Assembly (NCBI GenBank): GCA_910588195.1
Contig: CAJUPN010000001.1
Coordinates: 1-64,000 of the forward strand
Direction of reading: 5' to 3'
Origin: an uncultured Bacilli bacterium
Lineage (GTDB): Bacteria > Bacillota_I > Bacilli_A > RF39 > UBA660
Length of the DNA: 64,000 nt
Shown: positions 8,921-17,118 of the stretch, piece by piece
Layout of the letters: every line of letters starts with the position of its first letter
Position numbering within the stretch: position 1 is the stretch's first letter
Program-made: the position numbers and the translations under genes
Notes under the pieces: model-generated
Seen by the model: the letters and a program-made list of their open reading frames with translations, nothing else
What the model was told of the DNA's origin: nothing
Databases searched by the model: none

Positions 8921-9052
8921 ATGGACGATACAACTGAATTTTTTGATACGTTAGGTGTTCTTGACGAAATGGAAGAAATAATATCTACTTTGGAAAATGA
9001 AGAAGAAGAACTTGTTTTAGATTTAGATGATGGGGATGAAAAAGATGCCTAG
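8921..9052 (+). CDS. Small acidic protein, 43 aa
   Basis: A 43-codon gene, MDDTTEFFDTLGVLDEMEEI at the start, with about 20 Asp/Glu residues and almost no basic ones. It has its own -10 box and GGTGAGG site, and its end overlaps the start of the next gene by eight bases, so the two are likely translationally coupled. Function unknown; such small acidic partners can be regulators or binding partners of the protein made next to them, but that is inference. Confidence 0.6.
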   Translation: MDDTTEFFDTLGVLDEMEEIISTLENEEEELVLDLDDGDEKDA

Positions 9053-10478
9053 TTTAGAAAATTATCGTGAATTAATTAGAACAATAAAATCTATGGGAGT
9101 TGATAATGTATCTCCCAATGATAAAAAGGTTTTGATGGATTTCTTAAAAACTATCACTTTTATGGGTGAATTTAAAATATTAAAAGAGTGTTATGATAAA
9201 GATGAAGATTTGAAAAAAATTTATCCTTTATTAGAAGTAAAAATAAATGATTTGGGTTCACAAATTAATGTATTAGAGGGAAAATTAACTGAAACTGGAA
9301 ATTTGAGTGAGTTTGAGAAAGTTAAGCTTAGAGCATTAAAGATTTCTTATAATAGATATGTTGAAATAATGAAGGCAATTACAACTCGCAATTTTGATCA
9401 TTATGTGCAGTTTATGAATGATAAGATTAATAATGAAGAGCAAATAGCTGCTATTTGTTCAGGTGTTTTAGACCAAGCTGATGTTGATTATGCTAAAGTA
9501 TTTATAATTAACGGAAATGAGAAATCATCTTTAGATATTATATATGATTTAAAAAATCAACAAGAATTATTAAATGAACTTACTACTTATTTTAAACGTA
9601 AAAAACATTATACAGTTGATAATGAAGAAAAGATTAGACAAGATGAACAATTTTTAAACTATTTAAATTTAATTAAAGACAATGAAGCGTTAGTGAGAAC
9701 TTTTATGAAATCTGTTTCAATAATAGGAACTGCTGAAAATGATAAAGAAGTTATAATGCAAGATAAATTAAGTCGTGCAGAATTAGAACTTGCTGATTTA
9801 AGCAAGAATCTTTTTAGTAGCTTAAAAAATGGAAAAGCTATAGCAGAGTTAGAAGCAAATATTGAAAAGTATAAGGATGAACTAGAAAAGATAAAAGTTG
9901 TTAAGGAACGTTTTGGTCGTTTACTTGAACAAATGGCTGATGTTAATCTTTTACCTATAGCTCAACAGTTTGTTTCCCCAACTGCTAATATTGATGATAC
10001 TGTTGAACAAAAGGTTGTAACCTATGTTAAATCTTCTATGAGAAACGATAGTTTCGATATTAGTAAGGATCAAAGAAAAATTGAAGAAGAAGTAAGAGCT
10101 TTGAATAGTCAAATTGTAAGAAAAGAAGAATTATTGGATGGATCTTATAACCGTTTAAGTTCTTATGGAAAAGAGTTAGTTCATAAATATGAAGATGAAG
10201 TAATACATATTTTAGATGTTGTAAATGGAAAAGTTCAAGGGGAGGTAACTCCAATACTAGCAGCTTATGTTTTAAAGGCTTTAATGGATGCTAAATCTTT
10301 AAGTGCCTCAGCTTTAACAAAAGTTACAAATTCGTCATCCAAAGGAATGGATTCTCTTGTTGCTTCTTCTGAGGCTATTGTAAAAAACACAATTATTAAT
10401 ATTCAAGAAGCGATAAATGGTGTTACTAATAGGGCAGCATTTGATGTTAATGAACTTGGAGCATTTCATTTAAGGTAA
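9045..10478 (+). CDS. Hypothetical coiled-coil protein, about 477 aa
   Basis: Not recognised. The likely start is the ATG at 9045 (MPSLENYRE), with GGGG upstream; ATGs at 9027 and 9036 are possible. Long helical and coiled-coil stretches are seen at about residues 70-110, 240-300 and 345-385. The C-terminal 70 residues are Ala/Ser/Thr-rich helices. There is no membrane segment, signal peptide or enzyme motif. It overlaps the small acidic gene upstream. It could be a structural or scaffolding cytoplasmic protein. Confidence 0.8.
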   Translation: MPSLENYRELIRTIKSMGVDNVSPNDKKVLMDFLKTITFMGEFKILKECYDKDEDLKKIYPLLEVKINDLGSQINVLEGKLTETGNLSEFEKVKLRALKISYNRYVEIMKAITTRNFDHYVQFMNDKINNEEQIAAICSGVLDQADVDYAKVFIINGNEKSSLDIIYDLKNQQELLNELTTYFKRKKHYTVDNEEKIRQDEQFLNYLNLIKDNEALVRTFMKSVSIIGTAENDKEVIMQDKLSRAELELADLSKNLFSSLKNGKAIAELEANIEKYKDELEKIKVVKERFGRLLEQMADVNLLPIAQQFVSPTANIDDTVEQKVVTYVKSSMRNDSFDISKDQRKIEEEVRALNSQIVRKEELLDGSYNRLSSYGKELVHKYEDEVIHILDVVNGKVQGEVTPILAAYVLKALMDAKSLSASALTKVTNSSSKGMDSLVASSEAIVKNTIINIQEAINGVTNRAAFDVNELGAFHLR

Positions 10479-10498
10479 GAATATTTCTTACTTTTTTT
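10475..10498 (+). terminator. Intrinsic terminator
   Basis: GTAAGAA/TTCTTAC stem over the preceding stop codon, followed by a run of seven Ts. Confidence 0.75.
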
Positions 10499-10517
10499 AT
10501 GCAGCAAGGGAAAAGTA

Positions 10518-10526
10518 TGATATAAT
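10518..10526 (+). promoter_or_regulatory. Extended -10 promoter
   Basis: TGATATAAT (TGn plus TATAAT) ahead of the alpha-CTD-like gene. Confidence 0.6.
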
Positions 10527-10558
10527 ATTATTATAATTTATTTTGGGGTGATGTGACT

Positions 10559-10783
10559 ATGCAAAAGAAAAATGCTTATATAGAAAAAAATATTAATATA
10601 TTAGATTTGGATAAATCAATTGTTGAAGTTTTTCGTAAGAATGACATAGTTACGATAGAGCAGCTTTGGGTATTAAATAGAAAAAAGTTAAAAGAACTTG
10701 GTTTAAAGGATAATGAAATAAAACAGATAACTATTAAATTACAATTATTAGGGTTAGATTTAAATAAAAGAGTGTATAATTAG
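10559..10783 (+). CDS. Stand-alone RNA polymerase alpha-CTD-like (helix-hairpin-helix) protein
   Basis: About 74 residues. The pattern 'ILDLDKSIVEVFRKNDIVTIEQLW', then 'LKELGLKDNEIKQITIKLQLLGL', follows the C-terminal domain of the RNA polymerase alpha subunit (rpoA: 'LDLSVRxxNCLKRAGIxTVxDL ... IxNLGxKSLxEIxxKLxxLGL'). In rpoA this domain binds UP elements and activators; here it is free-standing, with no polymerase N-terminal domain in the window. The start is the ATG at 10559 with GGGGTG eight bases upstream. It forms a single-gene unit with its own promoter. It may bind DNA or polymerase partners as a small regulator; this is inference. Confidence 0.65.
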   Translation: MQKKNAYIEKNINILDLDKSIVEVFRKNDIVTIEQLWVLNRKKLKELGLKDNEIKQITIKLQLLGLDLNKRVYN

Positions 10784-10794
10784 GCTCTTTTTTA
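10768..10794 (+). terminator. Intrinsic terminator
   Basis: AAGAG/CTCTT stem spanning the preceding stop codon, followed by TTTTTT. Confidence 0.6.
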
Positions 10795-10814
10795 TTTATT
10801 TGTTTATAATTTGA

Positions 10815-10823
10815 TGATATAAT
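10815..10823 (+). promoter_or_regulatory. Extended -10 promoter
   Basis: TGATATAAT about 30 bases before the start at 10854. Confidence 0.6.
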
Positions 10824-10853
10824 GTCTTTATAATAGATAGTCTAGGTGATTAT

Positions 10854-13250
10854 ATGGATTTAAATGAATTTAGAAATTGTACGAAAGTTGAATTAAATGA
10901 AAGTTTAGTACGTTCAGTAGTAGATGCCTTTTTGCTTTCAAATCTTCCTTTTTATAACGAAAACAATTCTCTTATGGCTTGTATGGAATTAAATCCTGAT
11001 AATTCAGGAAGAGTAAGTGAAGAAGTGCATGACGAATTTGTTAATGAGTTAATGCTTAATATGTGTTATGATTTTTCTTCTGGGAAAGAATCATATATGG
11101 CTTTAGACGAAGAAAATCGTGTTAAAATGGCTCAAGTATTTTATAATCGCATTAGAGAACAAGTATTTAAGAAGAGCACAGTAGTGTATGATGCAACTGG
11201 AGTAAATATAAGTGGAGATATAAAGAATTTAGAACATGAATTTGTTTTTAATGTTCCTCCAGAGAATTTTGTTCAAGCAGTTCAATATTTATATAGAAAT
11301 ATACGTGAAAAAGCTTTACGTGGTTTTAGAATAGTTACTCCAGCTACTCGTTTTATTTGTGCAGGTTATAATACTCCAATAAAGTTAAAATGTAGTAGTG
11401 AAGAATTAAATAAAATGATTGATTTCTTGAATGACATTAGGGAAGATTTTGTTGAATTTATTGATGTTAATTATAATCCATTAGTTAGTACTGTTCCAGA
11501 AATTTATGATATAGCTTATGTTTCGTGGTTTGGTTATACACAAGTTTTAGATGGAAAAACATCAGCATCTCGTTTATGTAATGCGATTTATGATGCTTTA
11601 TGTAACGTAATAATTGGCTATATTCATAATAATGATTATGTTATGGCTGATGGAAAAAAAGCAGAGGATTTCTATAATGAATTTGGTAATAAGTATGTTG
11701 CTATAAGAAAGATTTTTCAAGATATCTGTCTTAATAAAAACTTAGAATATATTTCTATTGTAACAAGTATATTTGAAGAAACATTAAATAATTTTGAACG
11801 TTTTAGTATTGACAAAAATGATATATTGAGATTTGCAGAAATTAATGAAAAAGTCGAAGAATTTTTTGGAAAAGTAGAATTTTTAGAAGATGATTCTAAT
11901 ACTTTATTTGAAGAAGGAGAAGGTGTTATAGAAACTCCAGTTTCTATTATAAGTAATTTTGAGTTAGTAAGTCCTGAAGAAGTAAAAGATTTAACTGAAG
12001 AAGATTATTTAAAAGCAGAAGAATTATTTAGACAAGCTATGGTTGAATTAGAATCTCAAATTAGAAGTAATGCTCTTTTCCTTGAAGAATGTAAAGAGAA
12101 TGATGATTTTGAAAGTGTAATAACAAGTCTTTTTAAAAAAATCGAAAATCATGAATCATTAGTTAATGATTATGAAATTATGACAAATAATAATATTTCT
12201 CCTGATGAACTAGCCGATTATAATGAATTAATAGAACAGTACTATGATATGCTTTATGTTGAAAAACATTATGAAGATGGCATTATTTGGTGGTATTTAA
12301 ATGATTATTTAAAAAGAGAAAAGGCTTTGGAAGAGGAAGAAATTAAAACCCCAGAAGAAAAAGAAAAAACTGATGATAAATTTAAAGCATTAGATTCTGC
12401 TATTGCTTTTATAGAGAGAATGGAAGAAGAAGAGGAAGAAGAAAGACAGCGCAAAGCTCGAGAAGAAGCAGAGCTTAATGCTTTCGCTCCTCAGAATCAA
12501 TCAGAAAATGAAAGTGAAATTTCTACTGATGTATCTAAAAGAAAAGAAGAATCACAACCTTATCGTTTGGTTGAAGGAGGCTATAGTCTTGACTATCGAA
12601 CTAAAGATGGTATTTTAATACCTGATTTTAGAGCAATAGCTTATGATGGAAATAATCTTGGAGAAGCTTTAAAAACTTGGGGGTATTCTTTAGATGATGG
12701 CACACCAAAGGATATAGCAGCTCATTTTGGATTTACTGATTATACAGGAACTGAAGAACAGGATAAAGCTATAATTGAAATACTAAAGAATTTATCAGAG
12801 TATGATATGTATGGTTATAAGTTAGGTGAAAATAAAGAAACAGTTGCTTCGACTAATTTAGTTGAGACAGAAAAACAAGAGGATTCTCCTTCGCAAGAAG
12901 AGGGTGATTTATATAATATTCCTGTAATAACTGCTTATCGTGCAGCAGCAAAACTTACTTATTCATTTTATGTATCTGATCCAGATTATTTAGATTATCA
13001 CGTAAAGGGTACTAATTATACAGTTTTAGATTATTTTAAATATTTTAATTTGAAAGAGCGTATTAAGTATGACGATAAGTTAGTAACACATGACGATTCT
13101 AAAGTAATAACTGGACGTGAGTTTGCAGATGGATTAGTAGCATATTTAGTTAATTGGGGACCTGATACTCTTGATAACATAATAGCTTCTTCTATCCAAG
13201 AAATTAAAGTTAAGAATACGGCAAATGTTCCATCAAATAAAGGGAGATAA
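10854..13250 (+). CDS. Large hypothetical protein, 798 aa
   Basis: Not recognised. Residues 1-300 look like a globular domain ('PFYNENNSLMACMELNPDNSGRV' onwards, with many aromatic residues); 340-520 are strongly acidic and helical; 515-575 form a Glu-rich coiled coil and disordered linker; the rest is a second globular region ending in 'DNIIASSIQEIKVKN'. No signal peptide, membrane helix or known enzyme motif is visible. It has GGTGAT upstream, its own extended -10 box, and a terminator. It is the largest unknown of the 7.3-20.6 kb run. Confidence 0.8.
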   Translation: MDLNEFRNCTKVELNESLVRSVVDAFLLSNLPFYNENNSLMACMELNPDNSGRVSEEVHDEFVNELMLNMCYDFSSGKESYMALDEENRVKMAQVFYNRIREQVFKKSTVVYDATGVNISGDIKNLEHEFVFNVPPENFVQAVQYLYRNIREKALRGFRIVTPATRFICAGYNTPIKLKCSSEELNKMIDFLNDIREDFVEFIDVNYNPLVSTVPEIYDIAYVSWFGYTQVLDGKTSASRLCNAIYDALCNVIIGYIHNNDYVMADGKKAEDFYNEFGNKYVAIRKIFQDICLNKNLEYISIVTSIFEETLNNFERFSIDKNDILRFAEINEKVEEFFGKVEFLEDDSNTLFEEGEGVIETPVSIISNFELVSPEEVKDLTEEDYLKAEELFRQAMVELESQIRSNALFLEECKENDDFESVITSLFKKIENHESLVNDYEIMTNNNISPDELADYNELIEQYYDMLYVEKHYEDGIIWWYLNDYLKREKALEEEEIKTPEEKEKTDDKFKALDSAIAFIERMEEEEEEERQRKAREEAELNAFAPQNQSENESEISTDVSKRKEESQPYRLVEGGYSLDYRTKDGILIPDFRAIAYDGNNLGEALKTWGYSLDDGTPKDIAAHFGFTDYTGTEEQDKAIIEILKNLSEYDMYGYKLGENKETVASTNLVETEKQEDSPSQEEGDLYNIPVITAYRAAAKLTYSFYVSDPDYLDYHVKGTNYTVLDYFKYFNLKERIKYDDKLVTHDDSKVITGREFADGLVAYLVNWGPDTLDNIIASSIQEIKVKNTANVPSNKGR

Positions 13251-13259
13251 TCCCTTTTT
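13240..13259 (+). terminator. Intrinsic terminator
   Basis: AAGGGA/TCCCTT stem around the preceding stop, followed by TTT. Confidence 0.7.
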
Positions 13260-13312
13260 ATTTGTCTAATAAACTAAATTATGATATATTATTTTTTGTT
13301 AGGGGAATTTTT

Positions 13313-13825
13313 ATGAATAATGTTGTTATGAAAGAAATAAATATAGATACACATGATATTAATTATCGAATAAATTTATTGCTTTCAGAAAAAGGATATT
13401 GTGATATTTTTGACGAAGAAGAAAGAATTAAATTGATGTTAGAGTGTTTAAGAATCTATTTATTAGATAAACTTTTAGCATGTCAAAGTGATTTAGGCTT
13501 AAATAATGACTCCACATTGTATGAAATAATGGAAGCTATTGAGAATAATCAAACAGAGGATAGAATAGATTCTTTATCACCTATTATCCATTATATGTTA
13601 AATTTGATAAATATTTGTATTGGTAGATCTTTAATTTGGGGAATAGATGAAAAAGCGACTCCAGAAGATATTTATTTTCTTACTAGAGACGGAGTTTTAG
13701 ATGAGTTTATGACAGGGTATGAAATGGACTTTTCTAAAGGATTTGAGCTTATATATAAAATATTAGTTGGCGAAATTAAATATGAAAATAAGAAAAAGAT
13801 TACTTTAAAATCATCTGAGAATTGA
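13313..13825 (+). CDS. Hypothetical protein, 170 aa
   Basis: Not recognised. The start MNNVVMKEINI at 13313 has AGGGGA upstream; a longer reading from 13262 would run through the promoter-like TGATATATT at 13282-13290. It is acidic and helical, without membrane segments. The stop is a TGA pair, one of the cases showing that TGA is a stop here. The next gene, a UDG-like protein, follows after 30 bases and may be co-transcribed. Confidence 0.7.
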   Translation: MNNVVMKEINIDTHDINYRINLLLSEKGYCDIFDEEERIKLMLECLRIYLLDKLLACQSDLGLNNDSTLYEIMEAIENNQTEDRIDSLSPIIHYMLNLINICIGRSLIWGIDEKATPEDIYFLTRDGVLDEFMTGYEMDFSKGFELIYKILVGEIKYENKKKITLKSSEN

Positions 13826-13855
13826 TGAGTATAACTTTTTACTATTGAGGTTTTT

Positions 13856-14515
13856 ATGAAGTATAATCAAATAAAAGATTTATATAAAGAATATGATAAA
13901 TTACAAAAAAAATATGGAGATAAGAGCTTAGATTCTATTTATAATGGAGGATGCGAGCAAAATCCAGATATTTGTTTTGTGTTTATGAATCCGACAATGC
14001 GTAATATAGCAGCTGAAAAGAGTTGGACTGGACCTAAACATCCTTGGATTGGTACAAAAAACATATGGACTTTGTTTAAAAAGCTTGATTTATTAGATGA
14101 GGATATATTTCGAGAAATAAGAGCAAAAAAGGGGAATGAATGGGATTACGATTTTGCTGATAAGGTTTATGATAATGTAAAAAAACATAAATACTTCATA
14201 ACTAATCTAGGAAAATGTACACAGGTTGATGCAAGACCATTACCTGATTCAGTTTTCTTAGAATATAAAAAGTATTTAGAATATGAATTTAATATTGTTA
14301 AGCCAAAAGTTATTATTCTTTTTGGAAATCAAGTGAGTTCAATCGTATTAGAAGAAAAAATAAGTGTTTCGAATGTGCGAAAAAAAGAATATAGAAAAGT
14401 TATCAATGGTGAAGAGTTTATTTTTTATTCAGTTTATTATCCAATAGGAAATGGTTCATTTAATGTTGATAAAGCTATAGAAGATATAAAATGGATACAA
14501 GAAAAAATAAATTAA
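13856..14515 (+). CDS. Uracil-DNA glycosylase superfamily protein (divergent)
   Basis: 219 residues with a UDG-superfamily layout: an N-terminal 'ICFVFMNPT' in the place of the 'VxxVGxxPG' motif, a central 'FITNLGKC' strand, 'IVKPKVIILFGN' (the very typical strand-and-turn before the last motif), and 'YPIGNGSF' where classical UDGs have His-Pro-Ser. The motif-B His is thus not seen, so glycosylase activity on uracil is uncertain; it may act on another base or have a different role. Family members excise damaged or deaminated bases from DNA. It follows the unknown 170-residue gene by 30 bases. A second UDG-like gene lies at 17864. Confidence 0.7.
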   Translation: MKYNQIKDLYKEYDKLQKKYGDKSLDSIYNGGCEQNPDICFVFMNPTMRNIAAEKSWTGPKHPWIGTKNIWTLFKKLDLLDEDIFREIRAKKGNEWDYDFADKVYDNVKKHKYFITNLGKCTQVDARPLPDSVFLEYKKYLEYEFNIVKPKVIILFGNQVSSIVLEEKISVSNVRKKEYRKVINGEEFIFYSVYYPIGNGSFNVDKAIEDIKWIQEKIN

Positions 14516-14518
14516 ATA

Positions 14519-14527
14519 TGTTATAAT
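14519..14527 (+). promoter_or_regulatory. Extended -10 promoter
   Basis: TGTTATAAT 25 bases before the start at 14553. Confidence 0.6.
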
Positions 14528-14552
14528 ATAAAAAAATTTTGGGGGGATTTTA

Positions 14553-15635
14553 ATGGAAAAGATAACGTCAATATTAGAAAAAGATAAAATTCTTTTGGAA
14601 CAAATAATTGCTGATAATGTTAGTTTATTATTTGGTGAACAAGATAAATTAGCTTTAAATCTATTTATAGATAAAATAATGGACCGAATTAGTAGCATAG
14701 ATATATTTGATTGGAAATTAACAGAAAGCAGTTCAGATCCATTTACAAGATATGGTAGTAGTGAAATTTTAGAAGATGGTAGAATAGCTGTTAAATTGTG
14801 TGGAACTAATAATTATAAAGGTCATTTAAGAAATATTGAAAGAGTTTATTCATATGAGATGTGGAAAATTTTAATGATAGTTTTAAATAGTTCTTATGGT
14901 TCTTATTTTTCAAGAACAGTATCAAATGGTTCTTCTAAATGTGAAGTAAAAAACTATGCAGGTTTTTTAATATGTGATGATGGTCGTGTTGTTGGAAAAA
15001 TGATGGCTGATTCATTAGCTCAAGTACTTTCTTTAGTTATACAGCTAAATAGAACTGGTCTTCATTTTATTATAGATGATTTCTTTAAAAATAATATGAC
15101 TGATGAAGATTTTAATTTTAAAGCATTTGATTTACTACCTTTTTTCTATTTATTTGTAGGATCTTTTAAATTAATAGGATCTAATTGGATGGATAAAAAC
15201 TACGATAAAGGAAAAGGCTTATTAGAAGGTATAACTATAAAAGATTCATTAACTGTACAAAATAATATATTTATTTCAGAAAGTTTTAGAAATCCGATAG
15301 CTGTAATGGACGAATATGATAGATATACTTACAAAGGAGCTTATGTAAGTTTAATGAGTAGAATTGATGACATTTATAACGATTATTTAGAAAATGGTTA
15401 TATTAATGTCAAAGGATTCATTAAAATTGCAAGAGAGTTAAAAAACTTTTTCTATACAAGACTTTATGATTATTTAGATAAAGGTAAAATAACTAAAGAT
15501 GTTTATGAAAAAATAAGCGAAGAATTTGATCAAGTTTATGCAAGTTTTAAAGAGAAATTCCATGTTTTTAAAATAACTGCTAGGAGAGAAAAGTTTAAAA
15601 AAAGGGTAAATAATGTATTAAATAGAAAAATGTAA
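14553..15635 (+). CDS. Hypothetical protein, 360 aa
   Basis: Not recognised. It opens with an amphipathic helix, followed by a compact aromatic-rich region ('YGSSEILEDGRIAVKLCGTNN', residues about 68-90) and long helices to the end; the last 40 residues are basic. Two hydrophobic stretches near 130-150 and 195-215 look like buried helices rather than membrane segments. The start has GGGGGG eight bases upstream. It is a single-gene unit with its own extended -10 and terminator. Confidence 0.75.
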   Translation: MEKITSILEKDKILLEQIIADNVSLLFGEQDKLALNLFIDKIMDRISSIDIFDWKLTESSSDPFTRYGSSEILEDGRIAVKLCGTNNYKGHLRNIERVYSYEMWKILMIVLNSSYGSYFSRTVSNGSSKCEVKNYAGFLICDDGRVVGKMMADSLAQVLSLVIQLNRTGLHFIIDDFFKNNMTDEDFNFKAFDLLPFFYLFVGSFKLIGSNWMDKNYDKGKGLLEGITIKDSLTVQNNIFISESFRNPIAVMDEYDRYTYKGAYVSLMSRIDDIYNDYLENGYINVKGFIKIARELKNFFYTRLYDYLDKGKITKDVYEKISEEFDQVYASFKEKFHVFKITARREKFKKRVNNVLNRKM

Positions 15636-15656
15636 GAGATTTATTCTCTTTTTTTT
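15633..15656 (+). terminator. Intrinsic terminator
   Basis: AAGAGA/TCTCTT stem at the stop codon, followed by eight Ts. Confidence 0.75.
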
Positions 15657-15664
15657 GTTATAAT
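15656..15664 (+). promoter_or_regulatory. Extended -10 promoter
   Basis: TGTTATAAT directly after the terminator T run and 19 bases before the next start. Confidence 0.6.
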
Positions 15665-15682
15665 GATAATAGGTGAAATTAT

Positions 15683-17050
15683 ATGGTAAGTATAACTAAT
15701 GAATATTTTACAATTCAAGCTAAAGATGAATATCAGCCATATTTGGAAATGATTTTAAAAATGATTACGGAAAAAGCCGAAATAGTAAGAAAATTTTTTG
15801 ATGTTTCTGAGTATCGTCCTGTAAAAGTAACTATATTTGAAGATATTTCTGATTTAAAGGATGAGGCTTTAAAAACAAAAAAAGTATATGACGATCATTG
15901 TGAGGCTAGTTTTTCTAAAAAAGGAATTGGCGTATTTGATAGTGAAAAAGATGTTGAAAATAGTCTGGATAAAATAGTTAATAAGATTGTTCATCAATAT
16001 TCTCATATTATTTATTCGACTATTTATACTGATATATTTGATAGACCACTTTGGTTAGATGAGGGAATAGCTCAGATTTTATCAGGAGAAAGATATGACT
16101 TGCAGCTTAGTGAAGCTAAATCTAAAAAAGACTTTTTAAGACATATTTTAAATAGACACAAAGAGATTCCTAAGATTGAATATTTATGTAAGGATGGAAA
16201 TACTTCTAAAACTATTGGTAGTCCAAAATATTCTGGACATTTGATGAGTTATTTTATGGTTAATTATTTGCTATCATCACAAGTTGTTGATAATGAATTT
16301 ACGAAAGATGAGATAGCTTTAATTGATAATAAATTTAATACTTATGAGAGTGATTTGGCTATTGCTAAAGCTAAAAAAAATAATCTTCCAGTGAAACCAA
16401 GATATAATTTTAGTCTTATAATGAATGACCCAGAGTATAGAAAAAAGATTGAGGACTCTCTTGTAAGTAAAACGATTAATTATTTTGGTAGTAGTCTGAA
16501 AGTTAAAATGTCAGCAGCCTCAATTAAGTATATAAGAGAGCCTAAAGATTTTATAGATTATTTAGATGCCAATATTGTATATGGTTGGTTTGATGAGGAT
16601 AAAAATGTTCATAAGGATGATTCCAAAATGATGAAACTTTATCGTACTGGTTCAACAGAGTTAGTTAATAAACATTTTGTTGGTACTAGTATTGAACTAT
16701 CTAAACTTGAGTTAGAAGTTTTACAGTCTCTTGGTTATAGTGGGACCATACATATTCATAAAAAGGAAGACAAAGAAAACAATGTATCTTTTCAAGCGTT
16801 TGTTATTGTTGAAAAAGATGATAGGTACTATTATTTAAGAAATAACCGTTTGGGTTTAGATGGGGTATTTGAGTTTGGTTCTTACAAGGCTTTTTTAAGA
16901 TATTATTTACCTAATATAAAGGATAATTCTACTCTTTATGAAGTTGATGATATTCCTAGTGGATTATCTTTAGAGGAGTTAAATGATTATCTGGAGAGAC
17001 AAGAAATAGTTGATTTTGAAAGTGTTCAAGCTATTATAAAGAAAGTATAG
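15683..17050 (+). CDS. Gluzincin-like protein with inactivated HExxH (HQYSH)
   Basis: 455 residues. The N-terminal 200 resemble peptidase-MA-like gluzincins: 'VKVTIFEDISDL' strand, then H104-Q-Y-S-H108 in the zinc helix and 'WLDEGIAQILSG' with the third ligand Glu127. Active enzymes have HExxH; here the catalytic Glu is Gln (codon CAA at 15995-15997, one base from GAA). Zinc could still bind, but peptide cleavage would be lost or much reduced. The remaining 250 residues are unrecognised. There is no signal peptide, so it is cytoplasmic. It has its own promoter and terminator. It could be a pseudo-enzyme with a binding role. Confidence 0.7.
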   Translation: MVSITNEYFTIQAKDEYQPYLEMILKMITEKAEIVRKFFDVSEYRPVKVTIFEDISDLKDEALKTKKVYDDHCEASFSKKGIGVFDSEKDVENSLDKIVNKIVHQYSHIIYSTIYTDIFDRPLWLDEGIAQILSGERYDLQLSEAKSKKDFLRHILNRHKEIPKIEYLCKDGNTSKTIGSPKYSGHLMSYFMVNYLLSSQVVDNEFTKDEIALIDNKFNTYESDLAIAKAKKNNLPVKPRYNFSLIMNDPEYRKKIEDSLVSKTINYFGSSLKVKMSAASIKYIREPKDFIDYLDANIVYGWFDEDKNVHKDDSKMMKLYRTGSTELVNKHFVGTSIELSKLELEVLQSLGYSGTIHIHKKEDKENNVSFQAFVIVEKDDRYYYLRNNRLGLDGVFEFGSYKAFLRYYLPNIKDNSTLYEVDDIPSGLSLEELNDYLERQEIVDFESVQAIIKKV

Positions 17051-17071
17051 AGATTTTTATACTTCTTTTTT
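17039..17071 (+). terminator. Intrinsic terminator
   Basis: AGAAAGTATA/TATACTTCT stem over the stop codon, followed by TTTTTT. Confidence 0.75.
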
Positions 17072-17087
17072 ATTTGTTAAAAAAACA

Positions 17088-17096
17088 TGTTATAAT
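17088..17096 (+). promoter_or_regulatory. Extended -10 promoter
   Basis: TGTTATAAT 22 bases before the start at 17119; heads the HhH/UDG/unknown/PurZ-like run. Confidence 0.6.
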
Positions 17097-17118
17097 ATTT
17101 TTATAAGTTGGTGATTTA

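Noticed and set aside
8921..10478. Toxin-antitoxin pair
   Set aside because: The small protein is acidic and the partner is a long coiled coil; neither resembles a known toxin or antitoxin.
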